Part shown: positions 43,930 to 52,811 of the stretch, piece after piece
How positions within the stretch are numbered: the stretch's first letter is position 1
How the letters are laid out: each line of letters starts with the position of its first letter
Position numbers and translations under genes: made by a program
The notes under the pieces: model-generated
Told to the model about the DNA's origin: nothing
The model's input: the letters and a program-made list of their open reading frames with translations, nothing else
The model's database searches: none
Origin: Verrucomicrobiaceae bacterium UBA1938
GTDB taxonomy: Bacteria; Verrucomicrobiota; Verrucomicrobiia; Verrucomicrobiales; Verrucomicrobiaceae
Length of the DNA: 64,000 nt
Assembly: GCA_002336895.1 (NCBI GenBank)
Contig: DDFC01000009.1
Span: 180,038-244,037, forward strand
Reading direction: 5' to 3'

Positions 43930-44757
43930 ATGAAAAACATCGCCTCTACTCTCCTGCTGGCTCTCGCGAGCTTCCCGGCCTTTGCCGCCGACTCCAAACC
44001 TGCCGCTGACAAACCCTCTCCAATCGGCTACTCCGACACGCCCGTCATTCCAGGCTCCAAATGGAAGGTGCATGACATCGACCGTCCGCGTCCTGAGGCA
44101 GTGGCCCCTGGAGAGAAACCCGGAGACCCCCCTGCGGATGCGATCATCATCTTCAACGGCAAAAGCTCTGACGCTCTGCAGGCCAAGGAAAAGGACGCCA
44201 AGGGCAAAGAAACCGGAAACCTGGTGCCCTGCCCGTGGAAGATCGAAGACGGCGTGATGCTGATCACCGGCGGCGACTGCTGGACGAAGCAGGAATTTGC
44301 CAGCTGCCAGCTGCACCTGGAGTGGATGAGCGAGCCCAACACCAAGGGCAACTCCCAGAAAAAGGGCAATGCGGGCGTGTTCTTCATGGACCGCTATGAG
44401 TCCCAGATGCTGGACTGCTACAACAACCCCACCTACGCAGACGGCATGACCGGCGGCGTGTATGGGCAGACTCCTCCGCTGGTGAACGCGGTGCGTCCGG
44501 CCGGCCAGTGGCAGGTCTATGACATCGTCTTCACCGCTCCAAAACTGGAAAATGGCAAGGTGGTGGAGCCCGCCTACATCACCACCTTTGTGAACGGCAT
44601 CTGCGTGCAGAACCACACAAAGATCATGGGACCGACCAAGCACAAGAACATCACAGACTACAGCGGTGATTTCCCTGAGAAGGCTCCGATCCGCATTCAG
44701 GATCATAAAAACGAGCCCCCCGTGCGCATCCGAAATATCTGGATCAGGCCGCTCTGA
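43930..44757 (+). CDS. DUF1080 (3-keto-disaccharide hydrolase-like) exported protein
   Basis: A 275-residue protein with a signal peptide (residues 1-20). DUF1080 is a concanavalin-like beta-sandwich; visible hallmarks are AIIIFNGK near the start, GGDCWTKQEFASCQLHLEW, KGNAGVFFMDRYESQMLDCYNN and the end VRIRNIWIRPL. Family members act on glycan-derived compounds, including 3-keto-glycosides. Multiple copies are usual in Planctomycetota and Verrucomicrobiota. A strong terminator follows at 44789, so it is a single-gene unit. Confidence 0.95.
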   Translation: MKNIASTLLLALASFPAFAADSKPAADKPSPIGYSDTPVIPGSKWKVHDIDRPRPEAVAPGEKPGDPPADAIIIFNGKSSDALQAKEKDAKGKETGNLVPCPWKIEDGVMLITGGDCWTKQEFASCQLHLEWMSEPNTKGNSQKKGNAGVFFMDRYESQMLDCYNNPTYADGMTGGVYGQTPPLVNAVRPAGQWQVYDIVFTAPKLENGKVVEPAYITTFVNGICVQNHTKIMGPTKHKNITDYSGDFPEKAPIRIQDHKNEPPVRIRNIWIRPL

Positions 44758-44788
44758 TCCGGAGCCGAAACGCCCATTTACACACTCA

Positions 44789-44818
44789 GGCCGGAGGTAC
44801 CCCCCTCCGGCCTTTTTT
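44789..44818 (+). terminator. Rho-independent terminator after DUF1080
   Basis: GGCCGGAGG (44789-44797) and CCTCCGGCC (44804-44812) form a perfect 9-bp stem followed by TTTTTT. Confidence 0.93.
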
Positions 44819-45004
44819 ATTTAGCCAGCAAAACTCAAAAGTAAGGAAAGCGTAAGAATGATACAGTATTTATGATAATTCTATTGAAGTTAATAAATCG
44901 CACCCTAAACTGTAGGAATTCGTCGCGATGGCTAAATTTTCATGACCACCAAGCCTGCAGGCCGGTTTCGACCGCGGGCCTAAATCTTTCCTTATTCTTT
45001 GATT

Positions 45005-46072
45005 ATGCCGTTCAGTTTTATTTCGCGCTCAATCAAAGCTGCCGCCCTCGTGTGCAGCGGGCTGGCGTGTTATGCACGAGCGCGGCGGTCAAAGGAGGCC
45101 ACGATCCTCACCTTTCACGGTCTGAGAGGCGGAAAGAGTGATCCCCAGGTGCTGGACTACTCGCTGCATCTGCCGGTTGAGGTGTTTCGCCAGACCTGCG
45201 CCATGCTGGCCAAGGAGTACCAGGTGATCTCGCTGGCGGATCTGGTCGAGGCGCGGAGCAAGGGGGGCTCACTGCCGGACAATGCTGTGGTCATCACTTT
45301 TGATGACGGGTATGCCTCCAATTACGAGCTGGCCTTTCCCATTCTGAAGGAGTTTGACCTGCATGCGACGATCTTTGTGACCACGGGGTTCCTGGACCGC
45401 GAGGAGATGTTCTGGTTTCAGCGCGTGGATCTGGCGCTGGGACGAGCAAAGAGAGAGCTGCTCGACTGGAAGATCAACGGCCGGAAACTGCGGCTGTACC
45501 TGGGCACATACGCCCTGCGTCAGCAGTCACTCGATCAGCTGCTGGTTGAGCTCAAAGAGCTGCCGGATGCCGACCTGCTGGGAGAGGTGAGCCGCCTGGA
45601 GGCTGCGCTGGAAGTGAGCGAACCCGGCTTTGACGATCTGCCTGCCGCCATGCGCCCGATGACCTGGGAGATGGCCTGTGAGATGTCATTCAGCGGACAT
45701 GTGGACATCGGCGGGCATACGCACACACATCCCATATTGGCGCGTTGCGACACCATGTCCATGCGTGCTGAGATCGCCACGTGCCGTGACCGCATTCATG
45801 CTGAGATAGGCGAACTGCCGACTCTTTTTGCGTACCCGAATGGTGGCAGCGAAGACTTCACCCGGGAAACACTCATGCTCGTGCGCGAGGCGGGATTTAA
45901 AGCCGCCTGCACTACAGTCAGCGGCCGTGTGCCGGACAATGCGTCCATGTTTCAGCTTCCGCGATATGGCTCCCCGGAATCGGTCTGGGAAGCCAAAGCC
46001 ACTGTTTCCGGTGCCTTTGAAACTCTCAAGGACTGGCGTCAGCGCTGCCAGAAAGTGAGGTCGATGCTATGA
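45005..46072 (+). CDS. Polysaccharide deacetylase family protein (NodB fold)
   Basis: A 355-residue carbohydrate esterase 4-type protein with LTFHGL near the start, the metal/catalytic motif VVITFDDGYAS (Asp-Asp), GGHTHTHP (two metal His) and a late FAYPNGG. A basic hydrophobic N-terminus (SIKAAALVCSGLACYARARR) may be a membrane anchor. It probably removes acetyl groups from an exopolysaccharide. First gene of an operon with GT4, DUF4091, acyltransferase and Wzz/BY-kinase genes, coupled to the next by an ATGA overlap (46069). The 186-base AT-richer gap upstream should hold the promoter. Confidence 0.93.
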   Translation: MPFSFISRSIKAAALVCSGLACYARARRSKEATILTFHGLRGGKSDPQVLDYSLHLPVEVFRQTCAMLAKEYQVISLADLVEARSKGGSLPDNAVVITFDDGYASNYELAFPILKEFDLHATIFVTTGFLDREEMFWFQRVDLALGRAKRELLDWKINGRKLRLYLGTYALRQQSLDQLLVELKELPDADLLGEVSRLEAALEVSEPGFDDLPAAMRPMTWEMACEMSFSGHVDIGGHTHTHPILARCDTMSMRAEIATCRDRIHAEIGELPTLFAYPNGGSEDFTRETLMLVREAGFKAACTTVSGRVPDNASMFQLPRYGSPESVWEAKATVSGAFETLKDWRQRCQKVRSML

Positions 46073-47325
46073 GGACAATCATGCTTGGCGCTAGTGACAC
46101 GCTGCAGCTGCCTCTCCGGCAGCCAGTGCGTGCTTTCGTGCCAGAGCAGAGCCTGCCGGCCCCTGCGCGCGATCGCCGTCCCACGGTGCTGCACTTCACG
46201 TACAGCATCGGCGGCGGCGGCGCGGAAGCCATGCTGATGAATCTGGCGGAGTCTCTCGATCCGGCGCAGTTCCGCAGCGTGGTGGTGGCCATCAATGCCC
46301 GCCCATGGACGCCTCAGCTCAGGCGCCTGCACGACGCGGGCGTGACGGTGCATGATCTTGAAAGCACCTCCTATCTGAATCCCCGCACTCTGGCACGGCT
46401 GCGCGCTGTGCTGCGGCAAGAGCGCCCGGACGTGGTGCAGACATGGACGCACCACGCCGATCTCGTGGGCGGCTGGGCAGCGAGACTGAGCGGGGTGCGC
46501 CATGTGGTGTGGGGCATCCATTGCCGTGAGATCCACCGCAACCCCGGGGAGAGTGACGCGCGGATCGCGCTCTTCCGCCGTGCGCTGGGTTTCAGCTCCC
46601 GGTTCATTCCACGGCGTATTGTGTCATGCTCCGCCGCCGCCATCGAGGATCATACTGCGATGGGATACCCCGCCGCCAAGATGCGGTGGATCCCGAACGG
46701 CATCGATGCCGCGCGCTTTGTACCGGACGCGGATGCTGGGCTGGACACACGAGCGGAGCTGGGGCTGCCGCCGAATGTGCCGTTGATCGGCTATGTGGGG
46801 CGCTTTCATGAGATGAAGGATCTGGCCACCTTTCTGCGTGCGGCCGCCATCCTGCAGGGCAGGGTGCCGGAAGCGCACTTCGTCTTCTGCGGCGGAGTGG
46901 AGGTGGAGCTGGGAGAAGTGGAGCGCGAACTGCTGGCAAAGCTGCCGAGCCCGCAGCAGGTGCGCTTTGACTCCTTCCGTCCCAATCCGTGGCGGCTGTA
47001 TCCGGCGCTGAATGTTTTCTCGCTGTCTTCGCGCACCGAGGCCTGCCCGATGACTGTCATCGAGGCGATATCCTGCGGAGTGCCCTGTGTGACCACAGAT
47101 GTGGGAGACTGCGGCCGGCTGCTGGAGGGCGTGGGCCGCGTGGTGCCGATGCGTGATCACGCCGCACTCGCCGCCGCCTGGGAGCAGACGCTACAGATGG
47201 ATGCGGCTGCGCGTGAGGCCGTGGCACAGCAGTCGCGCCAGCGGGTGCAGGAGCGGTTTACCATCGCGCATGCTGCACGGCAGTATGCAGAAACTTATGC
47301 CGAGTTGGTGGAGGTGCGTGCATGA
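46069..47325 (+). CDS. Glycosyltransferase family 4 protein
   Basis: A 418-residue GT-B glycosyltransferase: N-terminal acceptor domain with IGGGGAEAMLMNLAESL, linker, then the donor domain with LIGYVGRFHEMKDLATFLRA and the E-x7-E type motif TEACPMTVIEAISCGVPCV. It should transfer a sugar from a nucleotide or other activated donor in building an exopolysaccharide. The stop overlaps the next start (ATGA, 47322). The first ~30 residues look like an extra, poorly conserved extension. Confidence 0.95.
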   Translation: MRTIMLGASDTLQLPLRQPVRAFVPEQSLPAPARDRRPTVLHFTYSIGGGGAEAMLMNLAESLDPAQFRSVVVAINARPWTPQLRRLHDAGVTVHDLESTSYLNPRTLARLRAVLRQERPDVVQTWTHHADLVGGWAARLSGVRHVVWGIHCREIHRNPGESDARIALFRRALGFSSRFIPRRIVSCSAAAIEDHTAMGYPAAKMRWIPNGIDAARFVPDADAGLDTRAELGLPPNVPLIGYVGRFHEMKDLATFLRAAAILQGRVPEAHFVFCGGVEVELGEVERELLAKLPSPQQVRFDSFRPNPWRLYPALNVFSLSSRTEACPMTVIEAISCGVPCVTTDVGDCGRLLEGVGRVVPMRDHAALAAAWEQTLQMDAAAREAVAQQSRQRVQERFTIAHAARQYAETYAELVEVRA

Positions 47326-49076
47326 AGACGCCGGCTCTGCTGCTCATGCTCGCGCCCGTCCTGGCTGTCGCACAGCCGGTGAGCGTGACTTTCTGCGATG
47401 GCATGACGCGCATCTCCCGCGAGGGGGCGGCGCCCATTGCCATCAATCATACGATTCACGCGGCGCGTGGAGAATGGGAGCCGCTGCAGATCATCGTGAC
47501 CGCCACGCCGGAGCAGCTCAGAGGCATGCAGGTGCGCGTCAGTGCGATCATCAAAGAAGGGGCGGACACACTGCTGCCGGCCCCGCAGGTGCTGAGAGAG
47601 CACTATGTGCGTGTTTCCAAGTCAACGCCGCGTGCCCCGCTGCCGCCGGGCGACTACCCGGATGCGTTGGTGCCGCTGGACATGCCTGCGCAGGAGCTCA
47701 ACGGCACGGAGGTGGTGAACCAGCCTTTCTGGGTGGATGTCTTTGTGCCCTACACGGCCGCGCCTGGCACCTACGGCGGCCAGGTGCGCTTTGAGTTTGC
47801 CGACGGCATGGTGGCCCTGGCGGGCTACACGCTGGAGGTGTGGGATTTTGACCTGCCGGTGGTGCCCAGCCTGCGCACCTCCATCATGACCACCATGCGC
47901 CATGTGGCCCAGGTGCATGGTCTGGAATACAACGACAAGCCGCCCTCTCCGGCCCACGCCAGCGTGCTGGACGCGTACTATGACATGCTCGCGGCACACC
48001 GCCTCAGTGTGGATCAGATCTATGGCAGCTACCCTGACGCCGACACCGGAAAGCTGGACGAGGACAAGGTGGAGCGTGCGCTGAGAAAGCACCTGCTGCA
48101 CCGCCACTGCAACAGCATCGGCCTGCCCATCTGGCCCAAGTGGCCGTTCAAAGACCCGCTGGGCCAGGACCGCGAGGCGGCGATGAGCTACGTGGCGCAG
48201 TGGATGAAGCTGCTGGCCAAAATCCGCTGCGAATCGCGCGGCTACGTCATCATGGGAGATCTGGATGAACCCAATGACCGGGCGGCCTATGACACGGTGC
48301 GCTCCTGGGGCCAGTTTTTCAATGAAGTGGAAAAGAAGCACGGCGTGCGCGTGCCGCTGCATGTCACCGAGCAGCCCACACCCGAAAAACCGGCGTGGGG
48401 CTCCCTCGTGGGTGCCGTGGACATCTGGGGGCCGCATTTCAGCGAGGTGTGGAAGGACATGGAGTGGGCCGGCGGCGGGCACGACATCGCAATGCGCCGT
48501 CAGGCTGGCGAAGAGGTGTGGACCTACGCCGCGCTGGTGCAGATGCCGGACGCCTGGGAACAACTGCACGGCAGGCCTGAAAAGCTGACGCACAGCTTTC
48601 CGCCAGTGTGGGCCATGGACTACCCGCCGATGACGCACCGCCTCATGGGCTGGCTGTTTCCAAAGCACGGCATCACAGGCATGGAATACTGGGACACCAT
48701 CTACGCCGCCGAGGGCGTGGACGTGTGGCAGGACGCAGGCACCTTCAAGGCACCGGATGGAGCCGTGTACAATGGCGATGGCTCCTTCATCTACCCAGCC
48801 ACGGAAAAGCGCCAGGGCCGCCATGCGCCCGTGGCATCCATGCGGCTGAAGTGGCTGCGCGAGACGGTGGAAGACTACGACTATCTGATGCTGGCCCGGC
48901 AGCTGGGACTGGAGGACCAAGCGTGCCGCCTCACCGAGCGGTTTGCCCGTGGTTTTGGAGACTGGGATGACAATGCCGGCGTGCTGCAAGAGTCGCGCCT
49001 GCAGCTGGGCGCGCTGATCCAGTCCGCCCAGCGCAGCCAGCAAACAGCCGGGAGGCAGGGAGGAGGGCGGCAATGA
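47322..49076 (+). CDS. DUF4091 exported protein, glycoside hydrolase-like
   Basis: A 584-residue protein with a signal peptide (residues 1-18, LLLMLAPVLAVAQP), a beta-sandwich N-terminal domain (~20-180; TIHAARGEWEPLQIIVTA) and a TIM-barrel-like DUF4091 part with GDLDEPND and the C-terminal RLKWLRETVEDYDYLMLARQLG. Related barrels occur in GH123-type enzymes that cut N-acetyl sugars; GDLDEP is the likely catalytic acid region. Sits between GT4 and acyltransferase genes with 4-base overlaps on both sides, so it belongs to the exopolysaccharide operon, perhaps trimming the product. Confidence 0.88.
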   Translation: MKTPALLLMLAPVLAVAQPVSVTFCDGMTRISREGAAPIAINHTIHAARGEWEPLQIIVTATPEQLRGMQVRVSAIIKEGADTLLPAPQVLREHYVRVSKSTPRAPLPPGDYPDALVPLDMPAQELNGTEVVNQPFWVDVFVPYTAAPGTYGGQVRFEFADGMVALAGYTLEVWDFDLPVVPSLRTSIMTTMRHVAQVHGLEYNDKPPSPAHASVLDAYYDMLAAHRLSVDQIYGSYPDADTGKLDEDKVERALRKHLLHRHCNSIGLPIWPKWPFKDPLGQDREAAMSYVAQWMKLLAKIRCESRGYVIMGDLDEPNDRAAYDTVRSWGQFFNEVEKKHGVRVPLHVTEQPTPEKPAWGSLVGAVDIWGPHFSEVWKDMEWAGGGHDIAMRRQAGEEVWTYAALVQMPDAWEQLHGRPEKLTHSFPPVWAMDYPPMTHRLMGWLFPKHGITGMEYWDTIYAAEGVDVWQDAGTFKAPDGAVYNGDGSFIYPATEKRQGRHAPVASMRLKWLRETVEDYDYLMLARQLGLEDQACRLTERFARGFGDWDDNAGVLQESRLQLGALIQSAQRSQQTAGRQGGGRQ

Positions 49077-50308
49077 GCACGGCGCAGGTCAGCATCAAAC
49101 CACGCAGTGAAGCAGTGCGAGAAACCACGACACGACGCCGGGGACCGCTTACGCTGGATCTTGTAAGAGACGAGGCCGCCTTCTTTGCGCTGCAGCCGTA
49201 CTGGGATGCGCTGGTGGAGCGGATGATGGTGCGCTCGCCTTTCCTGCGCTGGGACTGGCTGAGCCTGTGGTGGGAGGAGTGCCGCCAGGATGCCCGGCTC
49301 GCTCTCGTACTGCTGCGGGATGACGAGGGCGTGCCGCATGCCATCGCTCCGCTGATGCTCGCGCATGAGGCGGATCCTGCGCGCCGGCATCTCTGCACGC
49401 TGACTTTTCTGGCCGGGTTTGGAGATGCGCATGGAGAGCGGCTGGACTTCATCGTGCCCGCAGGGCAGGAGGATGAGCTGACGCCGCAGCTCTGCCGCGC
49501 CTTCAAGCTGCTGAAGCCTGAGTGCGACAATGTGCGGCTCAATCATCTTCCGGAAGAGTCCCCCAACACACCGCACATTCTCGCGGCGCTGAAGAAGGAT
49601 TTCAGAGGCGCAGGGGTGCTGAACCGGAGCACCTGCCGGTTTATCAACCTGCCCGCCACCTGGGAGGACTACGAGGCGCGCCACAATTCCAAATGGCGCT
49701 ACGGTCTGCGCCGCTGCCGCCGCATCTTTACGAGTGATCACGCAGGCACCGCCACCCTGGCTGGCGAGCGGGTGGACTTCGCCGAGGCGATGAAGGAGCT
49801 GCGGGTGCTGCATGCCATGCAGTGGCCCTCCGGCATCAGCAGTTTCACCACGGACACGGCCTGGCGTTTCCACCAGCGGCTGGCGGAGCGCTGGCTGCCC
49901 CAGCAGCGTACGCTGATGCCCATGCTGGAGATGGATGGCAAGTGCATCGCCGTGCTGTACGGCTTCGTCGAACGCGATCAGTTTTTCCAATATCAGTCCG
50001 GCTGGGAGCAGTCCCTTTCCAAGATGTCTCCGGGCAAGCTGGTCATCCGCTGGGCCATCGACTGCTGCATCCAGCGCGGGCTGCGGGTGTATGACCTGCT
50101 GCCGAGCGACTACGAATACAAGCGCCACTGGGCCGACGACGCACGCTGGCTGCTGGATCTGGAAGCCTTCAATCCGCATAGCTGGCGCGCCGCCGCTTTC
50201 ATCTCCCTCCGCACCCTGCGCCGCTGGCTTCCGCGTCGCAAGGAGGTGAATTCCTCTGGCGCATGCGAGAATGGGCATGAAACTGCTCACCGCCCTTCTG
50301 CCGAATAA
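49073..50308 (+). CDS. FemAB-like GNAT acyltransferase (CelD/BcsL type)
   Basis: A 411-residue protein with two GNAT-like halves, of the type found in exopolysaccharide and cellulose clusters: LRWDWLSLWWEECRQDARLALVLLRDD in the first half, RFHQRLAERWLPQQRTLMPMLEMDGKCIAVLYGF and FFQYQSGWEQSLSKMSPGKLVIRWAIDCCIQRGL, then YDLLPSDYEYKRHW at the end. FemAB relatives transfer an aminoacyl group from aminoacyl-tRNA; others transfer acetyl groups from acetyl-CoA. A GGAGGAGGGCGG ribosome site precedes the ATG. In this context it likely decorates the polymer. Confidence 0.9.
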   Translation: MSTAQVSIKPRSEAVRETTTRRRGPLTLDLVRDEAAFFALQPYWDALVERMMVRSPFLRWDWLSLWWEECRQDARLALVLLRDDEGVPHAIAPLMLAHEADPARRHLCTLTFLAGFGDAHGERLDFIVPAGQEDELTPQLCRAFKLLKPECDNVRLNHLPEESPNTPHILAALKKDFRGAGVLNRSTCRFINLPATWEDYEARHNSKWRYGLRRCRRIFTSDHAGTATLAGERVDFAEAMKELRVLHAMQWPSGISSFTTDTAWRFHQRLAERWLPQQRTLMPMLEMDGKCIAVLYGFVERDQFFQYQSGWEQSLSKMSPGKLVIRWAIDCCIQRGLRVYDLLPSDYEYKRHWADDARWLLDLEAFNPHSWRAAAFISLRTLRRWLPRRKEVNSSGACENGHETAHRPSAE

Positions 50309-50313
50309 CACTC

Positions 50314-52803
50314 ATGGCCATTCCCTACAGCATCGAGCCCAGCAAAACCGCCGCACCACCGGACGGTTTTGGAGCCATGCTGGCCCTGGCACCACCGCGC
50401 AATCTTTCGCCCATGGCTCCGTCCATGACGGTGCCGGCGCATCCGGGCATGTCGCCGGTGTTTGATCCGCGCGCCTTCCTGCCGCCGATGAATCCGCAGG
50501 ACTTTGAGGTGCAGTCCCTCATCAGCCTGGTGGACGTCATCGGCTACATCCGCAAGCGCTGGCTGCGCGGAGCGATGCTGGGCCTCCTGCTGGCGGCGGC
50601 GACGTTTTACATCCTCGGAATGGGCACGAAGATCTACGAGGCGGAATCCCAGATGCTGCTGCGCATCCAGGATGGCAGTGTGATCGACATCGACGGCAAG
50701 CTGGCCCGCGGACCCGGGGAGCTCAGCGCCGTGCAGCTCATCAACAACCACCGCGCCGAGCTGCTCTCCCGGCGCTACCTGAGCTATTTGTATGACCACT
50801 TTCCCGCAGAGGAACGAGATGCGCTGCTGGAGCGCGAGGCGCACTCGCTCGGGCGCAAGGATGAGCTGCTGAAGCTGGTGGGCCTCTACAAACCCGGCAA
50901 GCTGGGAGATCCGCGCGAGCGCTTCATCAACCTCATGATCGCCAACGCGCGTGTGGAGCCGCTGAAGGAATCTCACGTGCTGCGCATCCAGATCCGGGAT
51001 CGTGATCCACAACTGGCCGCAGACCTGGCCAACCACTACGTGGAGCAATACACGCACTATGTGGCAGAGCAGGAGGGGCAGCTGAGCGCCGATGCCTCCA
51101 CCTTCCTGGAATCCAAGTCCGAAGAGCTGCTCAAGCACCTGCGTGAGTCCGAGCAGAAGCTGGCCGAGTACCGCCGGAAGGAAGGCCTCATGGAAGACAC
51201 GGACACCAAGGATGTCTCCAGCGACAAGGTGCGCCAGCTCAATGCCGCCATTACCGAGGCAGACCTGAAGCTGACCAAGGCCAAGAGTGATCTCAACGAT
51301 GTGGCCGATGCCAAGAAGGTGGGGCGCGACCTCACCGAGCTGCGCATCTTTGCCGACAACGCGGATGTGAGCTTCATCCGCAAGCAGCTGGATGCCAAAA
51401 TCGCCGAGCGTGCGCCGCTGGAGGCCACCTGCGGGCGCAAGCACCCGCGCATGATCGGGCTGGCCAATGAGATCGAAACACTGCGCAGCTCCCTGGACCG
51501 TGCGGTGAACAGCGTGGTGGGCATGATCAACTCCGAAGTGGAGTCCCAGGAGCGGCAGATCGCCGACTACCGCCGCCAGCTGGAGGCGGCGCGCGGCGTG
51601 GCACTGGACATCAACGGCAAGAACGTGCAGCAGAATCTGCTGCGTGATCAGGTGCGAATGGACCGCGAGCTGTATGAGAAAATCGAGATGCGCCGCAGCC
51701 AGGCGGCACTGACAGGACAGTTCCGCGACAGCGGGATGCTGCGCGTGGCTGATGTGGCCACCGTGCCGGAAAAGCCCGTGAAGCCCAGCAAGCCCATTGC
51801 GGCCGTGGCGGCGGTGCTGATGTTCGGCCTTTCCCTCCTCGGGCTTCCCGTGGGCTGGGGCATCTTTGACGATCACGTGCGGAAGCTTTTCCGCCCCAAG
51901 GCCGCAGCCCCGCCTCCGGAGGAGCAGATGCAGCACACGGCCTTTGGCTACGGTTACCCGCAGGCGCCTCCGCCTCCCCAGGTCTCGCCTTTTGCCATCG
52001 CTGCGCCAGCGCCGCAGCCGACGCATGTCATTCCGCAGACGCGCGCGCCAGCGCCACCCTACCAGCCTGCACCACCTCAGCCGATGAGCCGTCCCATGAG
52101 CCGTCCGATGATGCCGGTGATCAAGCCTGCCAATGGGGAGACCACTGTGCTGGCGCGTCTGCCGTATGTCGGCGGCTCCACACCGGAAGCCATGCTCTCA
52201 GAGCTGCTCAAACCAGAACCCGTGGGGGCCTCCGGCGCGCTGCATCAGCTGACCGGCGTGCTGGAGCTGCAGGCTGCCACGCGCAGTGGCACTGCGGGGG
52301 TGATCCTCGTCACCAGCGCCAGTACGGGAGAGGGCAAGACGCTGGTCTCCGCCGTGCTGGCCGCCGCCTTCTGCCACTTTGGCCGACGGGTGTTCATGAT
52401 GGAGTGCAATCCCTCCTCCCCCACGCTGCATCAGTGGTTCCCTCGTGCCATGCAGGGCTGCGGTGCCTATGCGCACGACCTGGAGGCGCTGCGCTATGGC
52501 CATAGCAATCTCTTCCTGCTCCCCGGCTGCGATCTGCCCGCGCACGCCACCAATGAGCTGCTGGACGGCTACCGCCGCTGGATCGACCGCGCCAAGTCTG
52601 AGGTGGACTGGATCATCCTGGATGCCTCACCGCTGCTGAAAAGCTTTGCCAACGTGGCCCCGCTTGCCCCGCTGGCCACGGACGTGATCATCGTCAACAA
52701 CCCCGCCAGGACCACGCCCGCCCAGCTGCGCGCCGGTCTGGCCCTGCTGCAGCCGATGATGTCCTCCAGCGCCCTGCGTGGCATGGTGGTGAACGGCGGA
52801 TAG
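50314..52803 (+). CDS. Wzz-type chain-length protein fused to BY-kinase-like ATPase
   Basis: An 829-residue protein: Pro-rich start (~1-65), first membrane helix (~87-107), periplasmic Wzz region with long coiled coil (~235-460), second helix (~490-512), Pro-rich linker (~530-625) and a ParA/BY-kinase-like domain (640-829). Walker A is TSASTGEGKTLV (Lys675) and Walker B VDWIILDAS. The Walker A' region reads RVFMMECNPSS, so the usual two Asp are Glu and Asn, and no tyrosine cluster ends the protein. It should organise polymer length and export; kinase activity is doubtful. Last gene of the operon. Confidence 0.9.
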   Translation: MAIPYSIEPSKTAAPPDGFGAMLALAPPRNLSPMAPSMTVPAHPGMSPVFDPRAFLPPMNPQDFEVQSLISLVDVIGYIRKRWLRGAMLGLLLAAATFYILGMGTKIYEAESQMLLRIQDGSVIDIDGKLARGPGELSAVQLINNHRAELLSRRYLSYLYDHFPAEERDALLEREAHSLGRKDELLKLVGLYKPGKLGDPRERFINLMIANARVEPLKESHVLRIQIRDRDPQLAADLANHYVEQYTHYVAEQEGQLSADASTFLESKSEELLKHLRESEQKLAEYRRKEGLMEDTDTKDVSSDKVRQLNAAITEADLKLTKAKSDLNDVADAKKVGRDLTELRIFADNADVSFIRKQLDAKIAERAPLEATCGRKHPRMIGLANEIETLRSSLDRAVNSVVGMINSEVESQERQIADYRRQLEAARGVALDINGKNVQQNLLRDQVRMDRELYEKIEMRRSQAALTGQFRDSGMLRVADVATVPEKPVKPSKPIAAVAAVLMFGLSLLGLPVGWGIFDDHVRKLFRPKAAAPPPEEQMQHTAFGYGYPQAPPPPQVSPFAIAAPAPQPTHVIPQTRAPAPPYQPAPPQPMSRPMSRPMMPVIKPANGETTVLARLPYVGGSTPEAMLSELLKPEPVGASGALHQLTGVLELQAATRSGTAGVILVTSASTGEGKTLVSAVLAAAFCHFGRRVFMMECNPSSPTLHQWFPRAMQGCGAYAHDLEALRYGHSNLFLLPGCDLPAHATNELLDGYRRWIDRAKSEVDWIILDASPLLKSFANVAPLAPLATDVIIVNNPARTTPAQLRAGLALLQPMMSSSALRGMVVNGG

Positions 52804-52811
52804 AGTCGGGC

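Noticed and set aside
48881..50311. Open frame of 476 codons on the - strand
   Set aside because: Antisense to the acyltransferase gene with its conserved motifs; no domain visible.
50287..52026. Open frame of 579 codons on the - strand
   Set aside because: Antisense to the Wzz/BY-kinase-like gene.
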